Below are positions 1 through 7,886 of a DNA stretch of 64,000 nt, in pieces. The translations under genes and the position numbers were made by a program. This DNA comes from Tropicimonas sediminicola (GTDB taxonomy: Bacteria > Pseudomonadota > Alphaproteobacteria > Rhodobacterales > Rhodobacteraceae), in NCBI RefSeq assembly GCF_900188335.1, contig NZ_FZOY01000008.1:124001-188000 (forward strand), read 5' to 3'. The notes under the pieces were generated by a model. The model made no database searches, was not told the DNA's origin, and worked only from the letters and a program-made list of their open reading frames with translations. The stretch's first letter is position 1; each line of letters starts with the position of its first letter.

Positions 1-738
1 GTAGGGCTTGGCGATCAGGAACGCCGGCTCCGGACGTTCGCCGGTCAGCAGACGCTCGGGGAAGGCGGTGATGAAGATCACCGGCGCGTCGTGATCGGGC
101 AGGATCTGGTTGATCGCGTCGATGCCGCTGGAATTGTCGGCGAGCTGGATGTCGGTGAGGATCAGGTCCGGCTTGTGCTCCAGCGCCATCTTCACCGCCG
201 CGTCGCGGGTGCGGGCGATGCCGGTGACTTCGTGGCCCATCATGGTGACGATGCCTTCGAGGTCCATGGCGATGATCGCCTCGTCCTCGATGATCAGGAC
301 CCGGCCCTGCACCGATTGCTGCATCTCCTTGCGGGCGAGGTCCACCAGCGCCTGCGCCTCGTCGCCGCTGAGCCCCATGATGGCGCCGACATCGTCGAGG
401 CTGAACCCCTCGACGGTGTGAAGAAGCAGCGCCTCGCGGGTGTTGGGTGTGAGCTTGGCCATATGCGCCATGGCGCGGCCCCTGAGCCCGTCGGAGGCTT
501 CCGGCACCGGCGCGCCGGCGCTGGACCAGATCGAGTGGAACACCTTGAAGAGGCCGGCCTTGCCGCCGATGGACTGATCGAAACACGTCGGGTCGACGAG
601 GATCGCCTCCAGCGTCGCGGCGGCATGGCGGTCTCCGCTGTCCTGGTTGCCGGTCAGGGCGCGCGCGTAGCGCCGCAGGAACGGCAGGTGCGGTCCGATC
701 AGTTCGGACATGGTGGTCGGGCGCGGAAGATCGGTCAC
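1..738 (-). CDS. phyR: PhyR, anti-anti-sigma response regulator of the general stress response (3' end cut by window)
   Basis: On stress PhyR is phosphorylated and its sigma-like domain captures the anti-sigma factor NepR, freeing EcfG. The N-terminal half resembles ECF sigma regions 2 and 4 (ends LDDVGAIMGLSGDEAQALVD). The C-terminal half is a receiver domain with acidic pocket IEDE, phospho-acceptor aspartate in LILTDIQL, conserved threonine in FITAF and lysine in the terminal KPY, where the window cuts it; about 246 of roughly 265 residues are present. I chose the GTG at 738 because GGAG sits 8 bases upstream; an ATG lies 9 codons further in (711). It is divergent from nepR-ecfG and shares a palindromic promoter with them. 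Identity is close to certain from domain order and context. Confidence 0.95.
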   Translation of the reverse strand, partial: MTDLPRPTTMSELIGPHLPFLRRYARALTGNQDSGDRHAAATLEAILVDPTCFDQSIGGKAGLFKVFHSIWSSAGAPVPEASDGLRGRAMAHMAKLTPNTREALLLHTVEGFSLDDVGAIMGLSGDEAQALVDLARKEMQQSVQGRVLIIEDEAIIAMDLEGIVTMMGHEVTGIARTRDAAVKMALEHKPDLILTDIQLADNSSGIDAINQILPDHDAPVIFITAFPERLLTGERPEPAFLIAKPY

Positions 739-762
739 TATTTTTTCTCCAATCCGGTCGTT

Positions 763-805
763 TTTCTCGGAACAAACGCCGGGGTCGCGCGTTTGTTCCG
801 AGAAA
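763..805. promoter_or_regulatory. Palindromic, bidirectional EcfG-type promoter between phyR and nepR
   Basis: Two perfect 17-base inverted arms (763-779 and 789-805) flank a 9-base centre. On the plus strand GGAAC (769-773), 16 bases, CGTT (790-793) matches the alphaproteobacterial EcfG consensus. By symmetry the minus strand has GGAAC (799-795), 16 bases, CGTT (778-775). Expected transcript starts are near 801 (nepR) and 767 (phyR), leaving short leaders. The motif is directly seen; autoregulation by EcfG is inferred. Confidence 0.85.
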
Positions 806-854
806 TCTGGATGATTCACGGTAAAAAAATATGGCGCAGAGGTAAGGCCCGGCA

Positions 855-1052
855 ATGAGTCCCGTAGACAAGAACCTGCAGACACAGATCGACGACAACC
901 TGCGACGCATCTTCGAGGAAGATGCCCGGGCGGACTTGCCGGATACCCTTCTGACTCTACTTAACCGGTTGGACGAGGTGGAGGTTCCGCAGCCTGCGGC
1001 ATCCAGCGAGTCCGGCGGCCTGGCCGCCGACAAGGATGGAGCCACATCTTGA
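855..1052 (+). CDS. nepR: NepR, anti-sigma factor for EcfG
   Basis: A 65-residue protein with the NepR core at residues 11-40 (QIDDNLRRIFEEDA, then LPDTLLTLLNRL), the two helices that clamp the sigma factor or PhyR. The tail after residue 45 is low-complexity and probably disordered. Its TGA at 1050-1052 overlaps the TTG start of ecfG, so anti-sigma and sigma should be translationally coupled, as usual for this module. It binds EcfG in unstressed cells and is titrated by phosphorylated PhyR. Confidence 0.93.
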   Translation: MSPVDKNLQTQIDDNLRRIFEEDARADLPDTLLTLLNRLDEVEVPQPAASSESGGLAADKDGATS

Positions 1053-1606
1053 ATCGTCAGGACGCGAAGGCCGAGCTTGTCGGCCACATGAAGGTTCTTC
1101 GCGCATTCGCGATGAGCCTCACCCGGAACTCCGCCGCTGCCGACGACCTGGTTCAGGACACGGTGCTGAAGGCGTGGTCCAACATGGAAAGCTTCGAGGA
1201 AGGCTCCAACATGCGGGCCTGGCTGTTCACGATCCTGCGCAACACCTTCTATTCGTCGCGCCGCAAGGCTGCCCGCGAGTCCGAGGACGTGGACGGCGTG
1301 CTGACCGGCAAGCTGGCGGAGAAGCCCGCCCACGACGGCCGCCTGCAATATGCAGACTTCCTGAAGGCATTCGACACGCTCCCGCCGGAACAGCGCGAGG
1401 TTCTGACTCTCGTTGGGGCGCTGCAATATTCCTACGAGGAAGCCGCCGAGATGTGCGGGGTCAAGGTGGGCACGGTGAAGAGCCGGCTGAACCGTGGCCG
1501 CGAGGCGCTCGCCGTGGCGATGCAGATTTCCGAGAACGAGCCGATGGAGCTGACCGACAATGCGACGCGGGCCGTGGTGGCGGCCAATGGCGGAATGATC
1601 GGGTGA
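1049..1606 (+). CDS. ecfG: EcfG, ECF sigma factor of the general stress response
   Basis: A 185-residue sigma factor with region 2 at about residues 15-75 (ADDLVQDTVLKAW, NMRAWLFTILRN) and region 4 at about 110-160 (LPPEQREVL, GVKVGTVKSRLNRGREAL). With phyR and nepR beside it this is the GSR sigma factor, directing RNA polymerase to GGAAC-N16/17-CGTT promoters such as those seen throughout the left half of this window. The proposed start is a TTG overlapping the nepR stop; the alternative is an ATG 13 codons downstream (1088). Its stop overlaps a possible GTG start of the kinase gene. Confidence 0.93.
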   Translation: MNRQDAKAELVGHMKVLRAFAMSLTRNSAAADDLVQDTVLKAWSNMESFEEGSNMRAWLFTILRNTFYSSRRKAARESEDVDGVLTGKLAEKPAHDGRLQYADFLKAFDTLPPEQREVLTLVGALQYSYEEAAEMCGVKVGTVKSRLNRGREALAVAMQISENEPMELTDNATRAVVAANGGMIG

Positions 1607-1644
1607 TCGGGGCGTTTCGGTCCCGACTGCCGGGCCGGGAAGAC

Positions 1645-3375
1645 ATGCCATTCTGGCGGAGCCTGTCGGTCCGCCTCGCCATGCTGCTCTCCGTCGCGCT
1701 CCTGCCGTTGGGCATGATCGCGGTCTCGCAGACATGGCGGCTGGAACGGGAGCTGGGCGAGGTGAACTCGCTCACGCTGATCTCGTTCACCGCGCAGGTC
1801 GCCTCGCAGGAGCGGGAGAGAATCGAGGCCGCCTTCGGCGCCGCCAACGGCCTCGCCGCCTCCCTGCCCGAACTCGGCAACGATCCGGAGCGCTGCGAAC
1901 GGGTGTTCTCGACCTTTCTCGAGGAGGCGCGTGGCCGGTTCAGCTTTGCCGGCTTCGTGCCACGCTCCGGGATCGTGAGTTGTTCGTCGGTCGGAGAGGT
2001 CGCGGACATCTCCGATTTCGGCACCTTCAAGGAAATCGTCGATATCCGCGAGCGCGCCGTGACGCTCGACCAGGTGGGCCGGCTTTCCGGCGAGGCGGTG
2101 CTGGTCGTGAGCCTGCCGGTTCATGGCGAGGATGGCGCCTACGAGGGCTTCGTCGCGATCTCGATTCCGCACAACGACCTCGACTCCCCCTATGCCGAGA
2201 TCATCGGCGGGCGGGCGATGGACCTGTTCACGATCAACCGCACTGGCGAGGTGCTGACGGCCTCCGGCTCCATCGGGACGGCCGCCGACCGCCTGCCCGC
2301 CGACCGGGCGGCAGAGGCCCTCGTCGGCGGGGCAGACCGCTTCTCGGCGCGGAACGGGCTCGGGCAGGAGCGGATCTATTCGGTGGTGCCGATCGTGGAG
2401 GGGACGGTCTATGCCGTGGGCGCCTGGCAGCCGGAGCACGGGGTGCCGTCCGACACCGCGATGCGGTTCCTCTGGTCGCCGGCGCTCTTTCCCATCTTGA
2501 TGTGGGCCGCGAGCCTGGTGCTGGTCATCATGGCCGTCGAATGGCTGCTGGTGCGCCATGTCCGGGTGATCGCGGACCAGATGCGCCGGTTCGGCCGCGA
2601 CCGGGCCCTGCCGGCGGCGCTGCCCGAGGGGCGGCTTCCCAACGAGCTTCAGGCGATCGAGGAGGAGTTCGTGCTGATGGCGGCCCGCCTGATCCGCGAC
2701 GAGGCGGAGCTTCTGGACACGATGCACGACAAGGACGTGCTGCTGAAGGAGGTCCACCACCGGGTGAAGAACAACCTCCAGCTCATCTCCTCCATCGTGA
2801 ACATGCAGGCGCGGCGCACGACCAGCAAGCCGACCCGCGCCGCGCTGGAGAGCGTGAACCGGCGGGTGAGCAGCATGGCGACGGTGCACCGCCGGCTGTA
2901 CCAGGCGGAGAACCTCGGCCAGGTGCGCGCGGACGAGCTGCTGCGCGACGTGGTGGCCCCGCTCACCGATCTGGCCCAGCCCGGCAAGAGCCGTCCGCGG
3001 GTGGAGCTGCGGCTCGATCCGGTGGTGCTCTATCCCGACCAGGCGGTGCCGGCGGCGCTGCTGGTGGTGGAAGCCGTGACCAATGCGCTGAAGTATCTCG
3101 GGCCGGATTCCACGGGCGACACCTGGCTGCGGGTTGGGCTGGAGGACCGGTCAGAGGATCAGGTGCAGCTTTACGTGCAGAGCTCGCAATCGCCGGAGGC
3201 CCCGGATGGGGACGAGGAGCCGGAGATCGCGGGAACGGGCCTCGGCAACCAGCTGATCACCGCGTTCTCCCGCCAGTTGGGCGGCGAGCCCGAGGTGGAG
3301 GATGCGCAGGACGTCTATTCGCTCCGGGTCACCTTCACGGCCGCCTCCTTCGACCCGGATGGCGACGCCGCCTGA
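1645..3375 (+). CDS. Membrane-bound HisKA_2/HWE-type sensor histidine kinase, probable PhyR kinase
   Basis: About 576 residues: membrane segment near residues 9-28, a roughly 240-residue periplasmic sensor region, second membrane segment about 276-298 and a short HAMP-like linker. The HisKA_2 helix has tandem histidines at 371-372 (KEVHHRVKNNLQL), followed by an HATPase_c domain with the N-box asparagine near 480 and a glycine-rich G-box near 530. HisKA_2/HWE kinases are the known phospho-donors of PhyR, and the gene directly follows nepR-ecfG, so it probably senses the stress signal. The ATG at 1645 has GGGAAG upstream. A GTG at 1603 overlaps the ecfG stop and would add 14 residues. Confidence 0.88.
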   Translation: MPFWRSLSVRLAMLLSVALLPLGMIAVSQTWRLERELGEVNSLTLISFTAQVASQERERIEAAFGAANGLAASLPELGNDPERCERVFSTFLEEARGRFSFAGFVPRSGIVSCSSVGEVADISDFGTFKEIVDIRERAVTLDQVGRLSGEAVLVVSLPVHGEDGAYEGFVAISIPHNDLDSPYAEIIGGRAMDLFTINRTGEVLTASGSIGTAADRLPADRAAEALVGGADRFSARNGLGQERIYSVVPIVEGTVYAVGAWQPEHGVPSDTAMRFLWSPALFPILMWAASLVLVIMAVEWLLVRHVRVIADQMRRFGRDRALPAALPEGRLPNELQAIEEEFVLMAARLIRDEAELLDTMHDKDVLLKEVHHRVKNNLQLISSIVNMQARRTTSKPTRAALESVNRRVSSMATVHRRLYQAENLGQVRADELLRDVVAPLTDLAQPGKSRPRVELRLDPVVLYPDQAVPAALLVVEAVTNALKYLGPDSTGDTWLRVGLEDRSEDQVQLYVQSSQSPEAPDGDEEPEIAGTGLGNQLITAFSRQLGGEPEVEDAQDVYSLRVTFTAASFDPDGDAA

Positions 3376-3399
3376 GATTGGCGGCGTCTGCCGGTCGGA

Positions 3400-4479
3400 T
3401 CACTCGTCGCCGGCCATCGCTGCGGTCTTGTGCGGCGAGCGGGCGGCCAGCGGCGGCATCTCCTCCGGGCCCCAGCCGACGCGCCAGCCGGTCAGCGACA
3501 ACACCCAGAGCAGGATCGGCAGCGCCACGATGCCGCCGATCGGACCCCAGAGCCACAGCCACGCGGTGAGCGTGACGAAGACGAGCAGCGGATTGATCGA
3601 CATGCTCCGCCCCACCAGCGCCGGCGTGACGAACTGGCCTTCGGTCATGTTCAGCACGAGATAACAGGCGGCCGGGACGATGCCGTAGACCCCGTCGAAC
3701 ACCAGGATACCGGCGATGGCCAGCGTGGTCGCGAAGAGCGCGGGCCCGAGGTAGGGCACGAAGTTGACCACGAAGGCGAGGACGCCCCAGAGGATCGGGT
3801 TGGGCATTCCGATGACCATGAGCGCGGCGGTCACCGCGAGGCCGAGGGCGCCGTTGATCGCCGTGATGGTCAGGAAGTAGCGCGACACGACCCGTTCGGC
3901 GGTAAAGAGCCGGCGCACGCTGAGGCGCGGCGCGACGCTGGCCAGCAGGGCGTAGACCTCGCCGCGCGACAGCAGGAAGAAGAACAGCGTCCCGATGAAG
4001 ATCAGCGCCTGGCCGGCCAGCGCCGGGGCGTAGCTGATCGCGGTGGCGACGTTCGGGACGGCGGCAGAGGCGCCCCCGGCGTCGGCTTTCTCGCCGCCCT
4101 CGTCGCCGTCCAGCGCCTTGGCGACGTTGTCGGCCACCTCCTCGATCCCGTTGAGGATCCGCTGCACGTCGGCGATGACGCTCTGCGCCTCGGCCCAGAG
4201 GATCGGCCAGCGGCGCACCAGTTCCATCACATGGGGCTGCAGGAACAGCACGAAGAGCAGCGCGAGGATGATCGCCATCAGCAATCCTCCCAGCGCGCAG
4301 ACGGTTGCGGGCAGGCCGAGCCTGGCGAGCCTGTCCGTGATCGGGGCGAGCACGACGCCCACCACGAGAGCGAAGACGATGGGAGCGAAGAGCCCCGTCG
4401 CCAGCTTCAGCGCCGCAACGACCGCGAAGGCCGCCAGCAGGACGAGCGGAACGCGGAGCGGGGCAGTGTTTTCTGTCAT
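3400..4479 (-). CDS. AI-2E transporter family (TqsA/YdiK-like) membrane protein
   Basis: A 359-residue polytopic protein with paired hydrophobic helices at both ends and a hydrophilic middle insert (about residues 120-145, rich in D/E/G). It matches the AI-2E exporter family, some of whose members are autoinducer-2 exporters and others Na+/H+ antiporters; the substrate cannot be told here. GGAGG lies 7 bases before the ATG. An EcfG promoter directly upstream puts it in the general stress regulon. It converges on the kinase gene with a 24-base gap. Confidence 0.85.
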   Translation of the reverse strand: MTENTAPLRVPLVLLAAFAVVAALKLATGLFAPIVFALVVGVVLAPITDRLARLGLPATVCALGGLLMAIILALLFVLFLQPHVMELVRRWPILWAEAQSVIADVQRILNGIEEVADNVAKALDGDEGGEKADAGGASAAVPNVATAISYAPALAGQALIFIGTLFFFLLSRGEVYALLASVAPRLSVRRLFTAERVVSRYFLTITAINGALGLAVTAALMVIGMPNPILWGVLAFVVNFVPYLGPALFATTLAIAGILVFDGVYGIVPAACYLVLNMTEGQFVTPALVGRSMSINPLLVFVTLTAWLWLWGPIGGIVALPILLWVLSLTGWRVGWGPEEMPPLAARSPHKTAAMAGDE

Positions 4480-4498
4480 TGGGAACCTCCGGGTCGGG

Positions 4499-4523
4499 AA
4501 CGCGGATCACGCAGGTTTGTTCC
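4499..4523 (-). promoter_or_regulatory. EcfG-type promoter of the AI-2E family gene
   Basis: On the minus strand GGAAC (4523-4519), a 16-base spacer and CGTT (4502-4499) lie 20 bases before the start codon. The leader would be about 12 bases and still contain the GGAGG ribosome site. Confidence 0.8.
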
Positions 4524-4587
4524 CTGCGTCAGCATAGTCCCAACCCCCCGGTGGCGATATCGCCGGGATGCAGGGCCGGGCGGTGCC

Positions 4588-4612
4588 GGAACCTTCCGCC
4601 ATCGCCGGCGTT
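4588..4612 (+). promoter_or_regulatory. EcfG-type promoter of the amidoligase operon
   Basis: GGAAC (4588-4592), 16 bases, CGTT (4609-4612). Transcription would begin at about 4619-4621, on or next to the ATG of the amidoligase gene at 4621, so the message may be leaderless. No Shine-Dalgarno sequence precedes the ATG. Confidence 0.8.
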
Positions 4613-4620
4613 GTCTGCCC

Positions 4621-5700
4621 ATGCAGACGAACAAAGTGCGCCCGATATCACCCCCACACGCCTCCGAGGCTGCCCTGCCGGCCGGCGGTTACGAGGCCCT
4701 GCCCGACATCTCCTGCCTGGTTCCGAAGGTCCGGTCCCTCGGTCCGGCCGACCGGCGGCGGGTCGGCGTGGAGATCGAGTTCGGCGGGCTGTCGCCCGAA
4801 GCGGCCGCGGCCTGCGTGGCCGATGTGCTGGGCGGCAGGCCCGAGCGTCTCGGCCCGGGGAACTGGTGGGTGTCCGGCGGACGCCACGGCGACGTGAAGA
4901 TCTACCTCGACACCGCGTGGCGCCCGAGCGAGGACAGCGCCCTCGCTCGCGCCGGTGTGGAGCTGGGGCGTTCCGTCGTGCCGGTGGAGATCGTCACCGA
5001 GCCGCTGCCGCAATCCGCCCTGCCCGAGGTCGGCGTCCTGATCGGGAGCCTCGACGAGGCCGGCGCCGAAGGGACCGAGGCGGGGTTGCTGCGCGGCTAC
5101 GGCCTGCATCTGAACATCGAGCTCGCCGATCCCGAGGAAGGCGCGGACATGGCCCGGATCGCGCTTGCCTATGGGCTGCTCGAGGGCTGGCTGCGGCATC
5201 GCGATCCGCTGGACACGGGGCGGCGGATGCTGCCCTTCGTCGATCCCTGGCCCACATCCCTGACCGCCGACCTCGCGGCCGAGTGGCCCGACCTCGACCG
5301 CCAGGGCCTTCTGGAAGCGCTGCACCGTCACATCTCCAGCCGGAACTACGGGCTCGACCTGCTGCCCGCCTGGGCCTCCGTAGCGCGGGAGGATTTCACG
5401 CGCTGGATGCCGGAGGACAGCAGCGTCACCGCACGGCCCGCCTATCACTATCGCCTGCCCGATTGCCGGATCGGCAGCCCGGGCTGGTCGCTGGCCTATG
5501 AATGGAACCGCTGGGTGCTGATCGAGCGGCTGGCGGCAGACAGCCGGCGTCTGACGGCGCTCTGCCATGCCTGGTGGCTGACCCGCGAGGCGCCGCTGGT
5601 TCCGGACCGCGGCGAATGGTTCGCCTCGGTGACGCGCATCCTGGGTCCGCTGGCGGACCTGGCGCCGGAGGGCGGGCCCGACGCATCGGCGGGGGCGTGA
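4621..5700 (+). CDS. Amidoligase family protein (COOH-NH2 ligase of the glutamine-synthetase-like fold)
   Basis: A 359-residue protein with the amidoligase signature: the metal/ATP-binding glutamates in RVGVEIEFGG (about residues 47-56), acidic VEIVTEP (about 122-128) and GYGLHLNIEL (about 159-168), then an Arg/Trp-rich C-terminal half. The family is predicted to join a carboxylate to an amine using ATP, making gamma-glutamyl or peptide-like bonds. The next gene, overlapping by one base, is a class I amidotransferase/hydrolase; this pairing is known for the family and suggests a synthesis/hydrolysis cycle on the same amide. Substrate unknown. The start sits at the predicted transcription start. 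No signal peptide. Confidence 0.85.
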   Translation: MQTNKVRPISPPHASEAALPAGGYEALPDISCLVPKVRSLGPADRRRVGVEIEFGGLSPEAAAACVADVLGGRPERLGPGNWWVSGGRHGDVKIYLDTAWRPSEDSALARAGVELGRSVVPVEIVTEPLPQSALPEVGVLIGSLDEAGAEGTEAGLLRGYGLHLNIELADPEEGADMARIALAYGLLEGWLRHRDPLDTGRRMLPFVDPWPTSLTADLAAEWPDLDRQGLLEALHRHISSRNYGLDLLPAWASVAREDFTRWMPEDSSVTARPAYHYRLPDCRIGSPGWSLAYEWNRWVLIERLAADSRRLTALCHAWWLTREAPLVPDRGEWFASVTRILGPLADLAPEGGPDASAGA

Positions 5701-6443
5701 TGGGACGCGCAACGCGCCCCCGCATCGCCGTGACCACCTCCGCCCGCTCCGGCTGGCGGATCTTTCCGCTGGTGGCGCTGAACCTGTGGCTCACCGGGGG
5801 CCGGGGCGAGCGCTGGGGCACCGGGCGGCCGGCCGATCTGGACGATGTTGATGGGTTGATCATCGGCGGCGGCGACGACATCTCCCCCGCGCTCTACGGC
5901 GGCGAGCTGGTGGCCGAGGCGCGGCTGGACCCGGCCCGTGACCGGCTGGAACGCGGGTTGGCCGAGGCGGCGCTGGCGCGCGGCATCCCGGTTCTGGGGA
6001 TCTGCCGCGGGGCGCAGATGCTGAACGTGGCCGCCGGCGGCACGCTGATGGGCGACGCCTTTGCCCGCCACCCGGAGTCCCGCCATTACAGCACCATCCT
6101 GCCGCGCCGGAAGGTCCGGCTGCGCCCGGGCACCTGGCTCGCCGCGCTTGCCGGTAAGGAGTGCCTGAAGGTCAATGCGCTGCACAGCCAGGCGGTGGAT
6201 CGGCTCGGCGAGGGCATGCGCGTTTCCGCCCGCGATGGCGGCGGCATGGTGCAGGCGATCGAGCGGGTGACCGACCCGATGGCGATCGGCGTCCAGTGGC
6301 ATCCGGAGCACCTGTTCTATCGCCGGGCGCAGCGCCGGATCTTTGCCGCGCTGGTGGCCGCGGCACGGGCCCGCACCGAGGGCCGGCGCAGCGGCGAGGA
6401 TCAGGCCCGCGCGGTTGCGAGCGCGCTGGCCAGCCCCGGCTGA
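5700..6443 (+). CDS. Class I glutamine amidotransferase-like gamma-glutamyl hydrolase (peptidase C26 type)
   Basis: A 247-residue protein with the triad of the PuuD/peptidase C26 family: nucleophile Cys102 in GICRGAQMLN, and His201 and Glu203 in QWHPEHL. The GGGDDISPALYG segment (about 57-68) is typical of gamma-glutamyl-GABA hydrolases. Stop and start overlap as TGATG with the amidoligase gene, so the two products are coupled and probably act on the same gamma-glutamyl-type compound, here by hydrolysing it. The C-terminal 25 residues are Arg/Ala-rich and probably disordered. Confidence 0.88.
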   Translation: MGRATRPRIAVTTSARSGWRIFPLVALNLWLTGGRGERWGTGRPADLDDVDGLIIGGGDDISPALYGGELVAEARLDPARDRLERGLAEAALARGIPVLGICRGAQMLNVAAGGTLMGDAFARHPESRHYSTILPRRKVRLRPGTWLAALAGKECLKVNALHSQAVDRLGEGMRVSARDGGGMVQAIERVTDPMAIGVQWHPEHLFYRRAQRRIFAALVAAARARTEGRRSGEDQARAVASALASPG

Positions 6444-6534
6444 GGGGCCGCTCCCACTTCGACATTTCCGAAAGAATGGATGGAAAGGTGCGGCACCCGG
6501 AGGGACGCGGCACCCGGGGTCGTTTGATCTGAAC

Positions 6535-6558
6535 GCGCGGCCCGGTGGCGGGCCGCGC
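6535..6558. terminator. Hairpin between convergent genes
   Basis: A perfect 10-base inverted repeat (6535-6544 and 6549-6558, loop GTGG) lies between the amidotransferase gene and the convergent DUF3500 gene. There is no T-run on either side, so it may act as a weak or Rho-assisted bidirectional terminator. Confidence 0.5.
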
Positions 6559-6569
6559 AACCAGGCAGA

Positions 6570-7763
6570 TCAGTGGTGGGTCGCAAGGTGCTCGGCGAGC
6601 CAGTCCTTGCCGTAGTCGTTGCCGTTCGGCGTGCGGACGATCGAATGCGCATGGGTGCGCACCGGCACGTCGCGCGGGTATCCCTCGACATTCGCAAGCG
6701 GCTTGTGGGTCTGGTGGTCGAACTCGATCAGAACCACGGGGCTCTGGATGCGGTAGTAGAACACCGCGTCGTCCGCCGTTCCGCCGATCCAGGCGAACCA
6801 GGTCTCGTCGAGATGGGTCGCGATATGGTCCAGCCATGCCTCAGCGTGGCCTTCCTCCATGTCGTTGGCATAGGCGGCGATCACGCCCATCAGGTCTTCG
6901 CGCTGCTCCTCGGTCATCTCGGCGGCATTGAGGCCGGCATAGGGGATCTCCACGTTGTCGGAGAAGGCCGCGGCAATCATGTCGTCGCTCACCTTCTCGG
7001 GGGAGATCACGGCCTGGTCGAGCTGCGCCTCGTCCAGCGACTGGGCAAAGGCGAGGCCGAGGTTCTGCTTGGTCTGCAGGATCGACAGGCCGGCGTCGCT
7101 GGTACCTTCGGGGGCGATGGTCGGCTCGGCCCCGAGGAAGGCAGGCGTGATCGAGAGCTGGTCGCCGACCACGAGGAAGTTGATGGCAATGTGGTGCCCG
7201 TCGATCTGGAAGCCCCAGGGCGTTTCCGCGTCGGGGGTGCCCATCATGGTGAACCAGTAGAGGTTCTTGTTGAACCGGTCGAGCTCGCCGGTCAGTTCGC
7301 CCAGCGTGCGGTTGAGCTGCATGGCGTCGCGCACTTCGGTCATGCCCTGGTCGCTCAGGACGGCGTCCAGCATGGCGAAGGCCGCGGACTTCTGCGCGTC
7401 CGTCATCTCGTCGAGGCTGACGCCCTCGCGGTCGTAATCGTCGACGTTGCTCCACAGGCGCCATTCCAGCGCATCGACGTCATAGAGCGCCGCGTCGCGC
7501 TGCTCATCGGTCAGCGACGCGATGAAGGCGGAGGCGGCGTCCCGCACGGCGTCGGTGGAGAGGCCGGTCACGGTGAGCGGATAGAGGTCGGGAACGACGG
7601 TGCCGTCGGTGGTGATGCCGACGAAGGGATCCTCGGCGACCTGCTCCGCGCTCAGCCGCGCACCGTCGCCACCGGGGGGCGGGCCGGATTGCGCATGGGC
7701 GGCAAGGGCGGTGAGGCTGAGGACAAGGGCGGTGGAACGGATGATGCGGGCGGGGATGTTCAA
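6570..7763 (-). CDS. Exported DUF3500 family protein
   Basis: A 397-residue protein with a signal peptide (NIPARIIRSTALVLSLTALA, cleavage probably after AHA). The body matches DUF3500: WGFQIDGHHIAIN (about 195-208) and FLGAEPT are family hallmarks. Its function is not established; the family is found in marine and soil bacteria as secreted proteins. I chose a TTG start because GGAG lies 6 bases upstream and the signal peptide begins there; the upstream in-frame ATG would bury the signal sequence. It probably shares a transcript with the PRC-barrel gene 123 bases upstream, with a hairpin between them. Confidence 0.8.
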   Translation of the reverse strand: MNIPARIIRSTALVLSLTALAAHAQSGPPPGGDGARLSAEQVAEDPFVGITTDGTVVPDLYPLTVTGLSTDAVRDAASAFIASLTDEQRDAALYDVDALEWRLWSNVDDYDREGVSLDEMTDAQKSAAFAMLDAVLSDQGMTEVRDAMQLNRTLGELTGELDRFNKNLYWFTMMGTPDAETPWGFQIDGHHIAINFLVVGDQLSITPAFLGAEPTIAPEGTSDAGLSILQTKQNLGLAFAQSLDEAQLDQAVISPEKVSDDMIAAAFSDNVEIPYAGLNAAEMTEEQREDLMGVIAAYANDMEEGHAEAWLDHIATHLDETWFAWIGGTADDAVFYYRIQSPVVLIEFDHQTHKPLANVEGYPRDVPVRTHAHSIVRTPNGNDYGKDWLAEHLATHH

Positions 7764-7821
7764 GAGCTTCTCCAGTGGCGGGGGGGCTGCCATCAGCAGA
7801 CCTGTTGGCGGGAATGTGCAG

Positions 7822-7854
7822 CGACCCCCGCCGGAAGGATTCCGGTGGGGGTCG
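7822..7854 (-). terminator. Strong hairpin between PRC-barrel and DUF3500 genes
   Basis: 15-base arms (7822-7836, 7840-7854) with one G:U pair and a 3-base loop. No U-tract follows, so it may be an mRNA processing or attenuation hairpin rather than a full terminator. Confidence 0.5.
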
Positions 7855-7886
7855 GCGGGGCCGGTGTGCAGCAAGGCGCGGATCGA

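Noticed and set aside
1432-2889. Long minus-strand open frame opposite ecfG and the histidine kinase
   Set aside because: Composition is typical of antisense frames and the sense strand holds clear domains.
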